Shown here: in pieces, positions 7,381-15,001 of the stretch
Position numbering within the stretch: position 1 is the stretch's first letter
Layout of the letters: every line of letters starts with the position of its first letter
Assembly (NCBI GenBank): GCA_043735935.1
Contig: JAYTDO010000311.1
Coordinates: 1 to 32,511 of the forward strand
Direction of reading: 5' to 3'
Origin: JANLQB01 sp043735935
GTDB taxonomy: Bacteria; Verrucomicrobiota; Verrucomicrobiia; Chthoniobacterales; Chthoniobacteraceae
DNA: 32,511 nt
The notes under the pieces: model-generated
The model's input: only the letters and a program-made list of their open reading frames with translations
The model's database searches: none
What the model was told of the DNA's origin: nothing
Made by a program: the position numbers and the translations under genes

Positions 7381-7394
7381 CGTTCCGAGCAACC
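7381..7394. promoter_or_regulatory. Imperfect LexA (SOS) box candidate
   Basis: On the plus strand CGTTCCGAGCAACC, and on the minus strand GGTTGCTCGGAACG. This fits the core of the motif I recall for Verrucomicrobia, TGTTC-N4-GAACA, at seven of the eight GTTC/GAAC positions; the outer T and A are not kept. It lies between recA (start 7315) and the divergent gene (start 7427), so a bound repressor could control both. Presence upstream of recA, the classic SOS target, raises the prior. The mismatches keep this a candidate. Confidence 0.35.
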
Positions 7395-7410
7395 CCCGCG
7401 CTCATTAGCC

Positions 7411-7417
7411 GGGAGAG
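7411..7417 (+). promoter_or_regulatory. Ribosome binding site of the 543-residue protein
   Basis: GGGAGAG lies nine bases before the ATG at 7427 and fixes that start. Confidence 0.5.
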
Positions 7418-7426
7418 ACTTTATAC

Positions 7427-9058
7427 ATGGATTCGACTTTACCCGCGGACGATGCCGCACCTGAACTTTTTCCCGAGATGCCTGAAAATGCCGCCGAATC
7501 GTCGGCACCAGCCGCCCCGGACACCCTAGCAGCCGCGGAAACGGCAGAACCGCCAGCATTGGAAGGCGAAGCCGCTCCTGCTGCCGCACCGGATGAACTC
7601 GCCGAGCTCGTGGCCAAGGCTGAAAAGGGCCGTCTCTCGCCTGCGGACGAGGAACGCGCCGCCCAGGCCATCAAGCGATGCCTGCTCGATGGACGCGCCG
7701 GAGTCGCCACGGCGCTGGAGGTGCTTCCGAAATTTGCGTGGATGGTCGCCGTCAATGGCGTCGTCATCGCGTGGCCGGAACTGACCGCGGGTTTCCGAAC
7801 CCAACTTTTTTCGGGACTCGCGAAAGACGAAGGCGACGCGGCGCGGCGGCTGCGCCTCAGTCTCGCGCGCGGCCTGCTGAAACAGGATGCCGCGTCCGCG
7901 CTGAAGCTGGCGGTCGGCGTCGCGAAGGATTTTCGCGACAAGGAAAGTGGCGTGCTTGCGCCGAAGGACGCCCAAATGTTCGCAAACGTCTTCATCGGAC
8001 GCGCGAAACCCTGGCTGGCAGCACTGCCGCTGGCCGAGTTAAAGCCTGCGGACGCAGACTCCCTCGTCCAGTGCGCGCTCTTCACCGCGTTCTTCCTGCC
8101 CCACCCGCCAGTCACCCAGCTCGGTATCATCAAATGGGCAGCCGAAGCCGGACGGCTCACGAAGCTCCCCGAGCCGATTCTTGCGCTCATGGCAGCCAGC
8201 CTAGGACGCTGGACTGCCAAGTGGCAGAACGCCCTCAGAACCGAAGTGCCCGCGCTGCCGGAGGAGATCACCTCCATTCTCCCTCAGGCGCAACCGCCCT
8301 CGGATGAAACGCCGATCTCGGAAGCAAACTCCGACCCTGAATCCGCCCCAGCCGACGAGCGGGCCGAGCGGGCCGAGCGGGATGATGACGATGACGACGA
8401 TGATGACGACCGCGACGAACCACGGGAAGGCGAGACGTCGACTCCGCAGCGCCAATATCCCGTCTATGTCTCCCGAACAATGCCCACGCGCGATCCGCAT
8501 CCGGCCGCGCCGCAGCCGGCGGCTGAACGCGGCCCACGCGAACGTGAGCCTCGCGAGCAGCGCGGACGGCAACCGAATGCGTCCTTCAATTTGCAGGACG
8601 CTCTCCGCCAGATCGACCAGCACGTAACGCAACTCCGCAACGAGTTGAAGGTCGCCCAGAACAAAGGCAAAGACGACGATCGGCGGCCCCGTCGCAACGA
8701 ACGCGCAGCGGCCAGTGCCCCTATCATCCCCGGCGAGCCCACCGTCGAGGAGCTCTCGCGGCTCAATCACCAGCTCGAAGCCCGCAACGGCGAACTCCAA
8801 CAGCGAGTCGACGAACTCACCTCCGACGCCGAGGACCGCGCCGCGAGCTCCGGGATCGGTAACGACCAACCCGCCGCGGACCCGGAGACCGCGCTCCGTG
8901 GATTACTGGTATTCAAGCTCAAGGAAGACTACGAGGACTTCGTGGCCTTGGAGCGAGAGGCGATCGACATCGTCGTCCAGCAGCACTACCGGACCCTGCT
9001 CAGCCACATTTTTGAAGTGCTGATCCAGGAAGGTGTCGCCCTGGATCGCGGGGCTTAA
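7427..9058 (+). CDS. Acidic coiled-coil protein with a ten-aspartate tract, unknown function
   Basis: I do not recognise this 543-residue protein. Residues 1-65 are Ala/Pro/Glu-rich and probably disordered. About 65-285 form an alpha-helical repeat-like domain (LARGLLKQDAASALKLAVGVAKDF). A disordered linker (about 285-385) follows, with the repeat ERAERAE, then ten consecutive Asp at 319-328, then Arg/Glu/Pro-rich sequence. Two coiled-coil stretches come next (LQDALRQIDQHVTQLRNELKVAQ and ELSRLNHQLEARNGELQQRVDEL). A hydrophobic helical C-terminus closes it (IVVQQHYRTLLSHIFEVLI). There is no signal peptide or membrane segment. It shares an upstream region with recA. The domain order suggests a cytoplasmic scaffold or nucleoid/DNA-repair accessory protein, but that is speculation. 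Confidence 0.75.
   Translation: MDSTLPADDAAPELFPEMPENAAESSAPAAPDTLAAAETAEPPALEGEAAPAAAPDELAELVAKAEKGRLSPADEERAAQAIKRCLLDGRAGVATALEVLPKFAWMVAVNGVVIAWPELTAGFRTQLFSGLAKDEGDAARRLRLSLARGLLKQDAASALKLAVGVAKDFRDKESGVLAPKDAQMFANVFIGRAKPWLAALPLAELKPADADSLVQCALFTAFFLPHPPVTQLGIIKWAAEAGRLTKLPEPILALMAASLGRWTAKWQNALRTEVPALPEEITSILPQAQPPSDETPISEANSDPESAPADERAERAERDDDDDDDDDDRDEPREGETSTPQRQYPVYVSRTMPTRDPHPAAPQPAAERGPREREPREQRGRQPNASFNLQDALRQIDQHVTQLRNELKVAQNKGKDDDRRPRRNERAAASAPIIPGEPTVEELSRLNHQLEARNGELQQRVDELTSDAEDRAASSGIGNDQPAADPETALRGLLVFKLKEDYEDFVALEREAIDIVVQQHYRTLLSHIFEVLIQEGVALDRGA
8357..8410 (+). repeat. Nine-base tandem repeat and GAY-codon tract inside the acidic protein
   Basis: GAGCGGGCC is repeated twice from 8357, with a third partial copy (GAGCGG) at 8375-8380. 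Ten GAT/GAC codons follow at 8381-8410. GAT and GAC alternate irregularly, so selection on the protein is a better explanation than recent slippage for the Asp run. The nine-base unit could be slippage-derived. Confidence 0.7.
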
Positions 9059-9081
9059 AATGGCCTCGCTTGCCGCCATTT
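9058..9081 (+). other. Small stem-loop after the acidic protein gene
   Basis: AAATGGC at 9058-9064 pairs with GCCATTT at 9075-9081 around a ten-base loop, starting at the last base of the stop codon. No U-run follows. It may stabilise the mRNA 3' end. Confidence 0.25.
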
Positions 9082-9100
9082 CAAAAATCCCTCGGTAAAG

Positions 9101-9136
9101 AAAAAAGCCCCGGCCACGCGAAGCGCGACCGGGGCT
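9101..9136 (-). terminator. Strong intrinsic terminator of the lipoprotein gene
   Basis: AGCCCCGG (9106-9113) pairs with CCGGGGCT (9129-9136), with an inner CGCG/CGCG stem and an AAG loop. On the minus strand the stem runs into six U residues (complement of 9101-9106). It lies 29 bases beyond the lipoprotein stop and probably also blocks read-through from the convergent 543-residue gene. Confidence 0.85.
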
Positions 9137-9165
9137 GAAATCAGACAGGACTCTTCGACAAAGAG

Positions 9166-9525
9166 TTATTGTGCCTTCGGCGCATCGGGCGCCGCCGGGG
9201 CGGGATCAGCCGGCTTCACGGCGTCCTTCACGGCATCGACGGCTTTATCCACAGCTTCCTTGCTCTTGTCCGCAGCGTCAGCGACGGTGGCTTTCGCGGC
9301 TTCCGCCGCTTTATCCACCTGCTCGGCTGCGGCGGGAGTCTTTTCCTTCACGGCTTCCTTCAACTCGTCGATTTTCTTCTCAGCAGCCTCTTTCGTCTCC
9401 CCGGCCTTCTCTTCCATGGAAGCCTTGGCCTCGCTGACTTTTTCTTCGACGGTGGATTGTTTTTCGCAACCGGCAAACGCGATGACGCTGGCAGCGGCGA
9501 TTCCGAATAGGGGTTTCAATTTCAT
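9166..9525 (-). CDS. Small lipoprotein with amphipathic helical repeats
   Basis: Secreted lipoprotein of 119 residues. The signal peptide MKLKPLFGIAAASVIAFAGC ends in a lipobox (AFAGC), with the lipidated cysteine at position 20. The mature part is almost entirely Ala/Lys/Glu/Asp in a long helical pattern (for example EKVSEAKASMEEKAGETKE, then AADKSKEAVDKAVDAVKDA), like apolipoprotein or LEA-type repeats and bacterial YtxH/Lpp-like stress lipoproteins. The tail is Pro/Ala-rich. The ATG at 9525 is chosen because it starts the signal peptide; the frame stays open upstream to 9639 without homology. It probably sits in the outer membrane or inner leaflet and could space the envelope or bind peptidoglycan. 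It has its own strong terminator and is separated from the polysaccharide locus by 114 bases. Confidence 0.8.
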   Translation of the reverse strand: MKLKPLFGIAAASVIAFAGCEKQSTVEEKVSEAKASMEEKAGETKEAAEKKIDELKEAVKEKTPAAAEQVDKAAEAAKATVADAADKSKEAVDKAVDAVKDAVKPADPAPAAPDAPKAQ

Positions 9526-9552
9526 AATGGTGTTTGGTTGGTTTGAAGTTTG

Positions 9553-9570
9553 AGCCGCCGGGGGGCGGCT
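9553..9570 (-). other. GC-rich hairpin at the end of the minus-strand glycan arm
   Basis: AGCCGCC (9553-9559) and GGCGGCT (9564-9570) form a seven-base-pair stem with a four-base loop. It lies 70 bases past the stop of the last glycosyltransferase gene and 28 bases before the lipoprotein start. There is no U-tract, so it may be a processing or Rho-associated site, or part of the lipoprotein leader. Confidence 0.35.
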
Positions 9571-9639
9571 GCCACCGACCGTGAATCGATCGAAAGCATG
9601 CCTTCCTTCGCAGAAGTCCCCCTCCCTTTGCGAGCGCAA

Positions 9640-10656
9640 TCAGCGTCCAAACATCGCTCGCCCCGCCCACCAGCCCTGGCGCAACGCTTCGACCGGTGAA
9701 AGCCGGATGGCTTTCACCACGGAGCCAAGCGCGGCGACCGGGTCGACCCCGAGAAACTTATACGCCAGCCGCGCCTCCTGCCTGCACAGAGTCCGGCGAA
9801 AATCCCTGCTACCGTGCGCCTCGGGATGTTTCTCGAAAAATGCGTCGAGCAGCGCATCCAGCAATGCCTTCAGCGCCGGAAGCTCCCGTGCCGGAAACCG
9901 CTGCCGGAAGAACGACAACAACCTCCGGTCTTCCTCGCTCATCGGCCGATTCGGAAAGAGCGCCGTCCAATTTGACGCGAGGATTTGCCCGGCTTCGTCC
10001 GTGGTCCTGCCGGACTGCGTCCGCGTCATCGACGCCGCGTGCTCGCGCATCGAGACGAGCCGCCCGGCGAGATTCGCGATAGGATGACGTTCTGCGATGC
10101 GGCTCCAAAGATCGAAGTCCTGACACACCGAAAACCGTTCGTCATATCCTCCGAATTCGCCGAGCACCCGTTCGCGACGAAACATGACGGACGTGTGAAG
10201 AAACGGGTTGTCCACCACACTCGCCCACCGCAACGCATCGTGAGTCGTCGGCAGGTCGTTCGTTCCGGAAATGCGACCCTCAGGCGTCAACCGCCACGCG
10301 CTCGTGCCGAGAAGCTCGACCTTCGGGCTTTCACGAAAGAACGCCATCTGCCTTTCAAGCCTTCGTCGGTCGCTCAGATCATCCGCATCCTGCCGGGCGA
10401 CGAACTCCCCGCGTCCTTCGGCGAGCCCGCGGTTGAGCGTGCGTGTGAGGCCCAAGTTTTTCGGGTTCGTCAGCAGCCGCAGCCGCGGATCATTCAGGCT
10501 CGCCAGCGCCGCCACAGATCCATCGGTCGAGCCATCGTCGATCACCAGCAGCTCAAAATCCCGCCAAGTCTGGCTCAGGATGCTGGCGACACTTTCGCGC
10601 AGCAACTCGCCACCGTTGAAGGTGGGCAGGAGGACGCTGATCGCAGGCGTCGTCAC
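9640..10656 (-). CDS. GT2 family glycosyltransferase
   Basis: Cytoplasmic nucleotide-sugar-dependent glycosyltransferase with a GT-A fold, 338 residues. Key motifs run in order: ISVLLPTFNGG at the N-terminus, LLVIDDGSTDGS, FVARQDADDLS carrying the metal-binding DxD (DAD), and CQDFDLWSRIAE holding the acidic catalytic position. The C-terminal 120 residues are helical and divergent, with no membrane helix. The start is a GTG at 10656 that overlaps the upstream gene's stop (GTGA). The reading frame stays open much further upstream, but only as the antisense shadow of that gene. It is the last gene of the minus-strand arm. The sugar donor and acceptor cannot be deduced. Confidence 0.88.
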   Translation of the reverse strand: MTTPAISVLLPTFNGGELLRESVASILSQTWRDFELLVIDDGSTDGSVAALASLNDPRLRLLTNPKNLGLTRTLNRGLAEGRGEFVARQDADDLSDRRRLERQMAFFRESPKVELLGTSAWRLTPEGRISGTNDLPTTHDALRWASVVDNPFLHTSVMFRRERVLGEFGGYDERFSVCQDFDLWSRIAERHPIANLAGRLVSMREHAASMTRTQSGRTTDEAGQILASNWTALFPNRPMSEEDRRLLSFFRQRFPARELPALKALLDALLDAFFEKHPEAHGSRDFRRTLCRQEARLAYKFLGVDPVAALGSVVKAIRLSPVEALRQGWWAGRAMFGR

Positions 10657-11573
10657 GGCTCGAAGATCCGCCGCCGGAGATTGGCACCCCACTGGATCGT
10701 GCACCAGCCGCAGGCTGCATCCACCAGGCCGAGCGGCAGGGCCGCCAGCGCGAGAGGGCTCCGCCACGGCCACGTGGCAAACGACCGCAGCAGGTAACGA
10801 TGACCCAACGCGTAACGGCGCTGCTCGTAGGCCATCGATGCCACCGACTCGTAATGATATGCGACGACTTGTCGGCGGTAATTCTCGCCGTAGCGCCGAA
10901 AGGTCGCGTCGTGCTTGGCGAGGAATCGCTCGGTCGACGGCACAAACCGATCGATTTGCGGATGATCGACGCAATGCACCACCGCAAGCGGCTCCGATAC
11001 GAATACCGGTGAATGGCCCGCGCACGCCGCGCGCAGCATCCAATCCCAGTCCTCATGCCGCGGCAGATCGGGATCAAATCCGCCGAGGCTCAAGGCGAGC
11101 TCGCGGTGGATCACCAGCAGTGTGCCGAAACCAAAGCCGCACTCCCGATGCAACGAGCGCTCGAACGATTCCCGCAACGGCTTTGGCTTCAACACAGACT
11201 CGCCGCCGCGAACGAAGTGGAACGCCCCAATGCAGATCCGGCTCCCGTCCTCGCGCTCCAGCGCCTCCATTTGCGCGGCGAGTTTGCCGGGCATCCATTC
11301 ATCGTCCGAATCGATCAGTGCCAGCCATTCCGACCGCGCATTCGCCATCGCCGTATCCCGCGCCGCCCCCGCGCCGCGGTTGGTTTCGTGACGAATGATC
11401 CGGATGCGCGGATCACCATAACCCTCCACGACGGCGGCCGAGCCGTCGCTGGAGCAGTCGTCCACCGCCACCATTTCCCAATCCGTCAGCGTCTGCGCGC
11501 GCACGCTGTCGATGCATCGGCGTAAAGTCGCGGCCCGATTGTAGAATGGTAAAATGACGCTGATCTTCGGCAC
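10653..11573 (-). CDS. GT2 family glycosyltransferase
   Basis: Family 2 glycosyltransferase of 306 residues. It carries ISVILPFYNRAATL, MVAVDDCSSDGS, ALIDSDDEWMPGKL (DxD as DSD), and PRHEDWDWMLRAA with the catalytic acidic ED pair. The start is a GTG at 11573, two residues before the first beta strand. A 32-base gap separates it from the upstream glycosyltransferase gene, the longest break within this stretch of GT genes. The C-terminus is hydrophobic and Trp-rich (about 265-295: WPWRSPLALAALPLGLVDAA), which may attach the enzyme to the membrane. Confidence 0.88.
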   Translation of the reverse strand: MPKISVILPFYNRAATLRRCIDSVRAQTLTDWEMVAVDDCSSDGSAAVVEGYGDPRIRIIRHETNRGAGAARDTAMANARSEWLALIDSDDEWMPGKLAAQMEALEREDGSRICIGAFHFVRGGESVLKPKPLRESFERSLHRECGFGFGTLLVIHRELALSLGGFDPDLPRHEDWDWMLRAACAGHSPVFVSEPLAVVHCVDHPQIDRFVPSTERFLAKHDATFRRYGENYRRQVVAYHYESVASMAYEQRRYALGHRYLLRSFATWPWRSPLALAALPLGLVDAACGWCTIQWGANLRRRIFEP

Positions 11574-11605
11574 CGCCGCCTAAATGCACGGCCTGCGCGA
11601 CAGCG

Positions 11606-12478
11606 TCAACGACCGAGCGCCTGCCCGACCAGCCGCCGTGCGAAGGACAGCGGCCACAGTGCGTTCTGCGCCCGGCCCCGGCGCGCCCACTCGCGCATCT
11701 CGTCGGTGCGACCGCATTTCCAATGTGCCGCCGCGGCTGCCACCGATTCGCGCATGTGGTAAGCGCGAAGCTCCCGACGCGCTCTGGGCGCGAGATTCTG
11801 TCCGGCGAGGTGCTTCTCGGCAAAGGTAGCGTGCTCCTCGCGATAAACCGCCGCGCTGCGATCCCCAGCGTCCAGAGTCAAAGAGCCATCGTGTGACCGG
11901 TATCGGTAAAGCAGGCTCGGGACGAGCGTCTCGCGCGGCTGCGCGAGCAAGGCGCGGAGCAGCCACTCGCGATCGGCGGAGATGCGATAGGCGAGATCGA
12001 ATTCACCAATGCGGTCGGCGAACGACCTGCGAAAGAATCGCGCATTCAGGAGCGGCATGCCGGCGAGCACGTTGCGAAAACCCAGCTCGATCTCGCGGAC
12101 GGCGAGCGCCTCGCGAATCACGGCGCCATCGTCCCTGAAAATATGCGCGCCACCGGAAACCACCTCGGCCAAGTCGCGTGCTTCTGCCACGCGCGAGAAG
12201 ACGCCGGGCACGTATAGATCGTCGCTGTTGAGAATCCCGATGAACTCGCCTTTCGCCGCACGTAGACCCTTATTCATCGCGTCGTATAAGCCGCGATCCG
12301 GCTCGCAGATCACGCGCAGGTGCGGATACCGGGCGAGCAGCGCCGGCGTCCCATCCGTCGAACCACCATCGACGATGATGTGTTCGAAGTCCGGGAAGCC
12401 CTGGGCGAGCACGCTTTCGATGGCGGCGCCGAGATAGTGCGCGCGGTTCAGCGTGGCGGTGATGATCGAGAAAATCAC
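11606..12478 (-). CDS. GT2 family glycosyltransferase
   Basis: Family 2 glycosyltransferase, 290 residues. The motifs are FSIITATLNRAHYL, HIIVDGGSTDGTPAL, CEPDRGLYDAMNKGL, GILNSDDLYVPG (DxD as SDD) and ISADREWLLRAL. The EPDRGLYDAMNKG signature is typical of WcaA/WcaE-like colanic acid and exopolysaccharide transferases. The start is a GTG at 12478, coupled to the stop of the upstream gene by a GTGA overlap. The longer open frame to 12592 is not conserved. It is closely related in design to the next two GT2 proteins of this arm, which suggests an expanded gene family adding successive sugars. Confidence 0.87.
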   Translation of the reverse strand: MIFSIITATLNRAHYLGAAIESVLAQGFPDFEHIIVDGGSTDGTPALLARYPHLRVICEPDRGLYDAMNKGLRAAKGEFIGILNSDDLYVPGVFSRVAEARDLAEVVSGGAHIFRDDGAVIREALAVREIELGFRNVLAGMPLLNARFFRRSFADRIGEFDLAYRISADREWLLRALLAQPRETLVPSLLYRYRSHDGSLTLDAGDRSAAVYREEHATFAEKHLAGQNLAPRARRELRAYHMRESVAAAAAHWKCGRTDEMREWARRGRAQNALWPLSFARRLVGQALGR

Positions 12479-13353
12479 GCGAACACGCGGACGATTTCCC
12501 ACCGGCTCTCGTGGTGATTGAAGCGGATATTTTTCGCCGGATAAAGCCCGCCCAGACGCGCGGCAAGAGGCTGAAGCGCCAGCGGCACGCACTCAAACGC
12601 GAGACGCCGCCACCATTTTTGCGGCAGCGAATACCGTCCACGCACGATGAACGATTCGGCCTCCGCGAGGCAGCCCTCATGTTCGTCGTGGCCGCTCTTT
12701 TGAACGCTGTGAAACCGCCAGCCACCGAGCGGAGTATCCACCCCGAACAGCGGCGCATGTTCAAAAAAACGCGACCACAGTTCGAAATCCTGCGACCGAT
12801 GCAGCCCGGGATTCAAGCGCCCGCCCGCCCGATCCCACAGCGAACGCCGCCAGAACGTCGATTCCTGCTGGATGAAATCCGTGCAGAACTCTCCGGCGCG
12901 GGGAAGGTTTTCCCCGCGCGCAAATCCTTCGCGGCTGAACCCGCGAAACGTCGGGCAATGGACCGCCCGGCCGCGCGCATCCCAGAGCAAAGGATGCAGC
13001 GAAGTGATCCATTCGATCTCGGGAAAGGTCGCGAAGATTTCCTCCACCACGGAAAGCGCCCAAGGCGTGAGCATGTCGTCCGAGTTCAGCCAGCCCATGA
13101 TCTCGCCGGTCGTCCTCGCGAAGCCCTTGTTCAGCGCATCTGCGTGCCCCGCATCCTTCTCGCTCACCCACCACGCCAGGCGCGCGGCATGGCGCTGGAT
13201 GATTTCGACGCTGCGATCCGTCGATCCCCCGTCGACGACGACGTACTCCACGTTCGGCCCGGCCTGGTCGAGTACCGACCGCAGCGTGGCTTCGAGGTAC
13301 GCCGCTTGATTGAACGACGTAGTGACGAGCGAGATGGTGGACGGGTTACTGAT
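12475..13353 (-). CDS. GT2 family glycosyltransferase with no standard start codon
   Basis: Family 2 glycosyltransferase, about 292 residues. It shows ISLVTTSFNQAAYL, YVVVDGGSTDRS, SEKDAGHADALNKGFAR, GWLNSDDMLTPWAL and HRSQDFELWSRFF. Homology begins a few residues after the ATC at 13353. No ATG, GTG, TTG or CTG lies in frame between there and an ATG at 13476, which sits deep inside the FkbM gene. I therefore place the start provisionally at the ATC, eight bases inside the end of the FkbM gene. Alternatives are an ATC at 13335, the ATG at 13476 giving a long non-homologous leader, or a base error. The end overlaps the next gene by four bases. Confidence 0.75.
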   Translation of the reverse strand: MSNPSTISLVTTSFNQAAYLEATLRSVLDQAGPNVEYVVVDGGSTDRSVEIIQRHAARLAWWVSEKDAGHADALNKGFARTTGEIMGWLNSDDMLTPWALSVVEEIFATFPEIEWITSLHPLLWDARGRAVHCPTFRGFSREGFARGENLPRAGEFCTDFIQQESTFWRRSLWDRAGGRLNPGLHRSQDFELWSRFFEHAPLFGVDTPLGGWRFHSVQKSGHDEHEGCLAEAESFIVRGRYSLPQKWWRRLAFECVPLALQPLAARLGGLYPAKNIRFNHHESRWEIVRVFA

Positions 13354-14086
13354 AGGAGGAGCGTTGGAAAGGAGCGGCGTCTTTTCGCGCGAAAACGAGG
13401 TCCACCTGCCACAGCGCGTGATCGCCGGGTCGGCGCATCGTGTCGACGAGGTCGAGCGGGCGAAATCCGCGCGCATCGAGCCACGCGCAGAGTTCGTAGA
13501 AGAGCGGCGCGCCTTTGGTGAATTGAAAATTGTAAGCCTCAATGATCAACAGCGACGCCTCCGCAAGACAACGCGCCGCGCCTTCCAGGATAGGGATCTC
13601 GAAGCCGTGGGTGTCGAGTTTGATGAGGTAGGGCGCGGGCGAAGTGGCGCGGGTCGTCTCCAAATCGAGCGTCGTCAGCGGCACCGTGCGGGCGCCCTCC
13701 GAGTGCCCTTCGTAGACGCCGCTGCTGTCGAGATCCCGGGAGACCGCGAAGGTGACTTCGCCGGGAGCGGAGCCGACCGCCGCATTCACGAAATCGACAC
13801 GCGGATTCGCAGCTCGCAGGGCGGTGAGTTCCGGCATCCGTTCGGCGAGCGGTTCAAACAGGAGAAATTTCGCGTTTGGAAAAAATGGGAGCGCACGCGC
13901 CGACCAGGTACCCGCCGCGGCGCCCACATCCAGCACCGTGCCCACTTCGATCCCGAGCCGGCTCAGGCGCCATAGAGCCGCGTCCATGCTCGATTCGACG
14001 GACATTGCCGGGACGGCGCGCAACTCCATGCCGCGGGTGTTAAGGACACGGTTGATTTGGCGGACGATGGAATCACGAATGGACAT
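13346..14086 (-). CDS. FkbM-family SAM-dependent methyltransferase
   Basis: Methyltransferase of the FkbM family, 246 residues, the usual size. The SAM-binding motif VLDVGAAAGTW is at 51-61, the acidic end of strand 2 at LLFEPL, and the family signature YLIKLDTHGFEIPILEGA follows. Members O-methylate sugars or polyketides, and in polysaccharide loci they often methylate a terminal or internal hydroxyl. Methylation of the last sugar is a known chain-length stop signal in some Wzm/Wzt pathways, which is one possible role here. The ATG at 14086 has an in-frame body with no better alternative. The gene lies between two GT2 genes, with a 42-base gap upstream. Confidence 0.9.
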   Translation of the reverse strand: MSIRDSIVRQINRVLNTRGMELRAVPAMSVESSMDAALWRLSRLGIEVGTVLDVGAAAGTWSARALPFFPNAKFLLFEPLAERMPELTALRAANPRVDFVNAAVGSAPGEVTFAVSRDLDSSGVYEGHSEGARTVPLTTLDLETTRATSPAPYLIKLDTHGFEIPILEGAARCLAEASLLIIEAYNFQFTKGAPLFYELCAWLDARGFRPLDLVDTMRRPGDHALWQVDLVFARKDAAPFQRSSYQ

Positions 14087-14128
14087 GCCGGGGCGGATGG
14101 AAGCACGGAGGACGGCGCAGCGTCGAGG

Positions 14129-15001
14129 TCACAGCATGTTGAAACAGTCGAGCAACTCGTCCTTGTCAAAACGCCCCGGGATCGCCCAAAGCCGCGGCAG
14201 GATCGCCGTCACCGCGAGCGCCGGGACCTTGTTCCACCGGAGACCGCTGTAGCGCCGCAACGTCGGCCACATCTCCGGGTGCGCGCGCAGCCACTCGAAC
14301 ATTTCCACCACCTGCGGCAGACTGAAGCGGCGCATCACGCCGAGAATCTCGTCGCGGCGGGACTCGCTGCCGCTGCCGGACTTGTGCGCGGCGTGGATGC
14401 GGTAGGCGGAGAGAATATCCGGGACGCGCTCGAACACACAGCCGTCGAGCGCCCGGAGAAACCATTCCCAATCGAAGGCAAAATGCAGATCACCATTGAG
14501 CACGCCGACCTTCCGCCAGGCCGCTGCCGTCCAAAAGGTGCTCGGCTGCACGATCGGATCGCAGCGCCGCAACCGGGCCGGATCATGCGCGTGCGCGGGC
14601 TCGATGTGACCTTTTGCTTCTCCATCGCGAAACACCATGCAACTTCCCGTGACGATGATCGGGTCGGCGATGCGCGGCCCGAGAAGCTCTGCCACACGCC
14701 ACAGCGTGTCGGGCATGTGAAAGTCGTCGCTGTTGATCCAGCAAAGAATGTCGCCGGTCGCGCGCGCAAACCCACGGTTGATCGCGTTCGACTGGCCCCC
14801 GTCGCGTTCGGAAACCCAATGGGCCAGCTCGCCCGCATACCGTCGGATGATCTCCGCGCTGCCGTCGGAGCTGCCGCCATCGAAAACCATGTATTCGAGA
14901 TTCGGATACCGCTGGCCGAGCACGCTCCGGATCGTGGACTCGAGGAACTGCGCCTGATTGTAGGACGGCGTGACCACCGTGATGCGAGGGAGCGAGCTCA
15001 T
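14129..15001 (-). CDS. GT2 family glycosyltransferase
   Basis: Family 2 glycosyltransferase, 290 residues. Its motifs are ITVVTPSYNQAQFL, YMVFDGGSSDGS, SERDGGQSNAINRGFARA, LCWINSDDFHMP and FAFDWEWFLRAL. This version (SERDGGQSNAINKG) is common in exopolysaccharide loci. It resembles the GT2 starting near 13353 in motif spacing and probably arose from the same duplication series. The start ATG overlaps the stop of the upstream GT4 gene (ATGA at 14998-15001). No membrane segment is evident. Confidence 0.89.
   Translation of the reverse strand: MSSLPRITVVTPSYNQAQFLESTIRSVLGQRYPNLEYMVFDGGSSDGSAEIIRRYAGELAHWVSERDGGQSNAINRGFARATGDILCWINSDDFHMPDTLWRVAELLGPRIADPIIVTGSCMVFRDGEAKGHIEPAHAHDPARLRRCDPIVQPSTFWTAAAWRKVGVLNGDLHFAFDWEWFLRALDGCVFERVPDILSAYRIHAAHKSGSGSESRRDEILGVMRRFSLPQVVEMFEWLRAHPEMWPTLRRYSGLRWNKVPALAVTAILPRLWAIPGRFDKDELLDCFNML

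Noticed and set aside
9640..11043. Start of the last GT2 gene at 11043 (467 residues)
   Set aside because: The first 129 codons are an out-of-frame shadow of the upstream GT2 gene; the GTG at 10656 overlaps that gene's stop.
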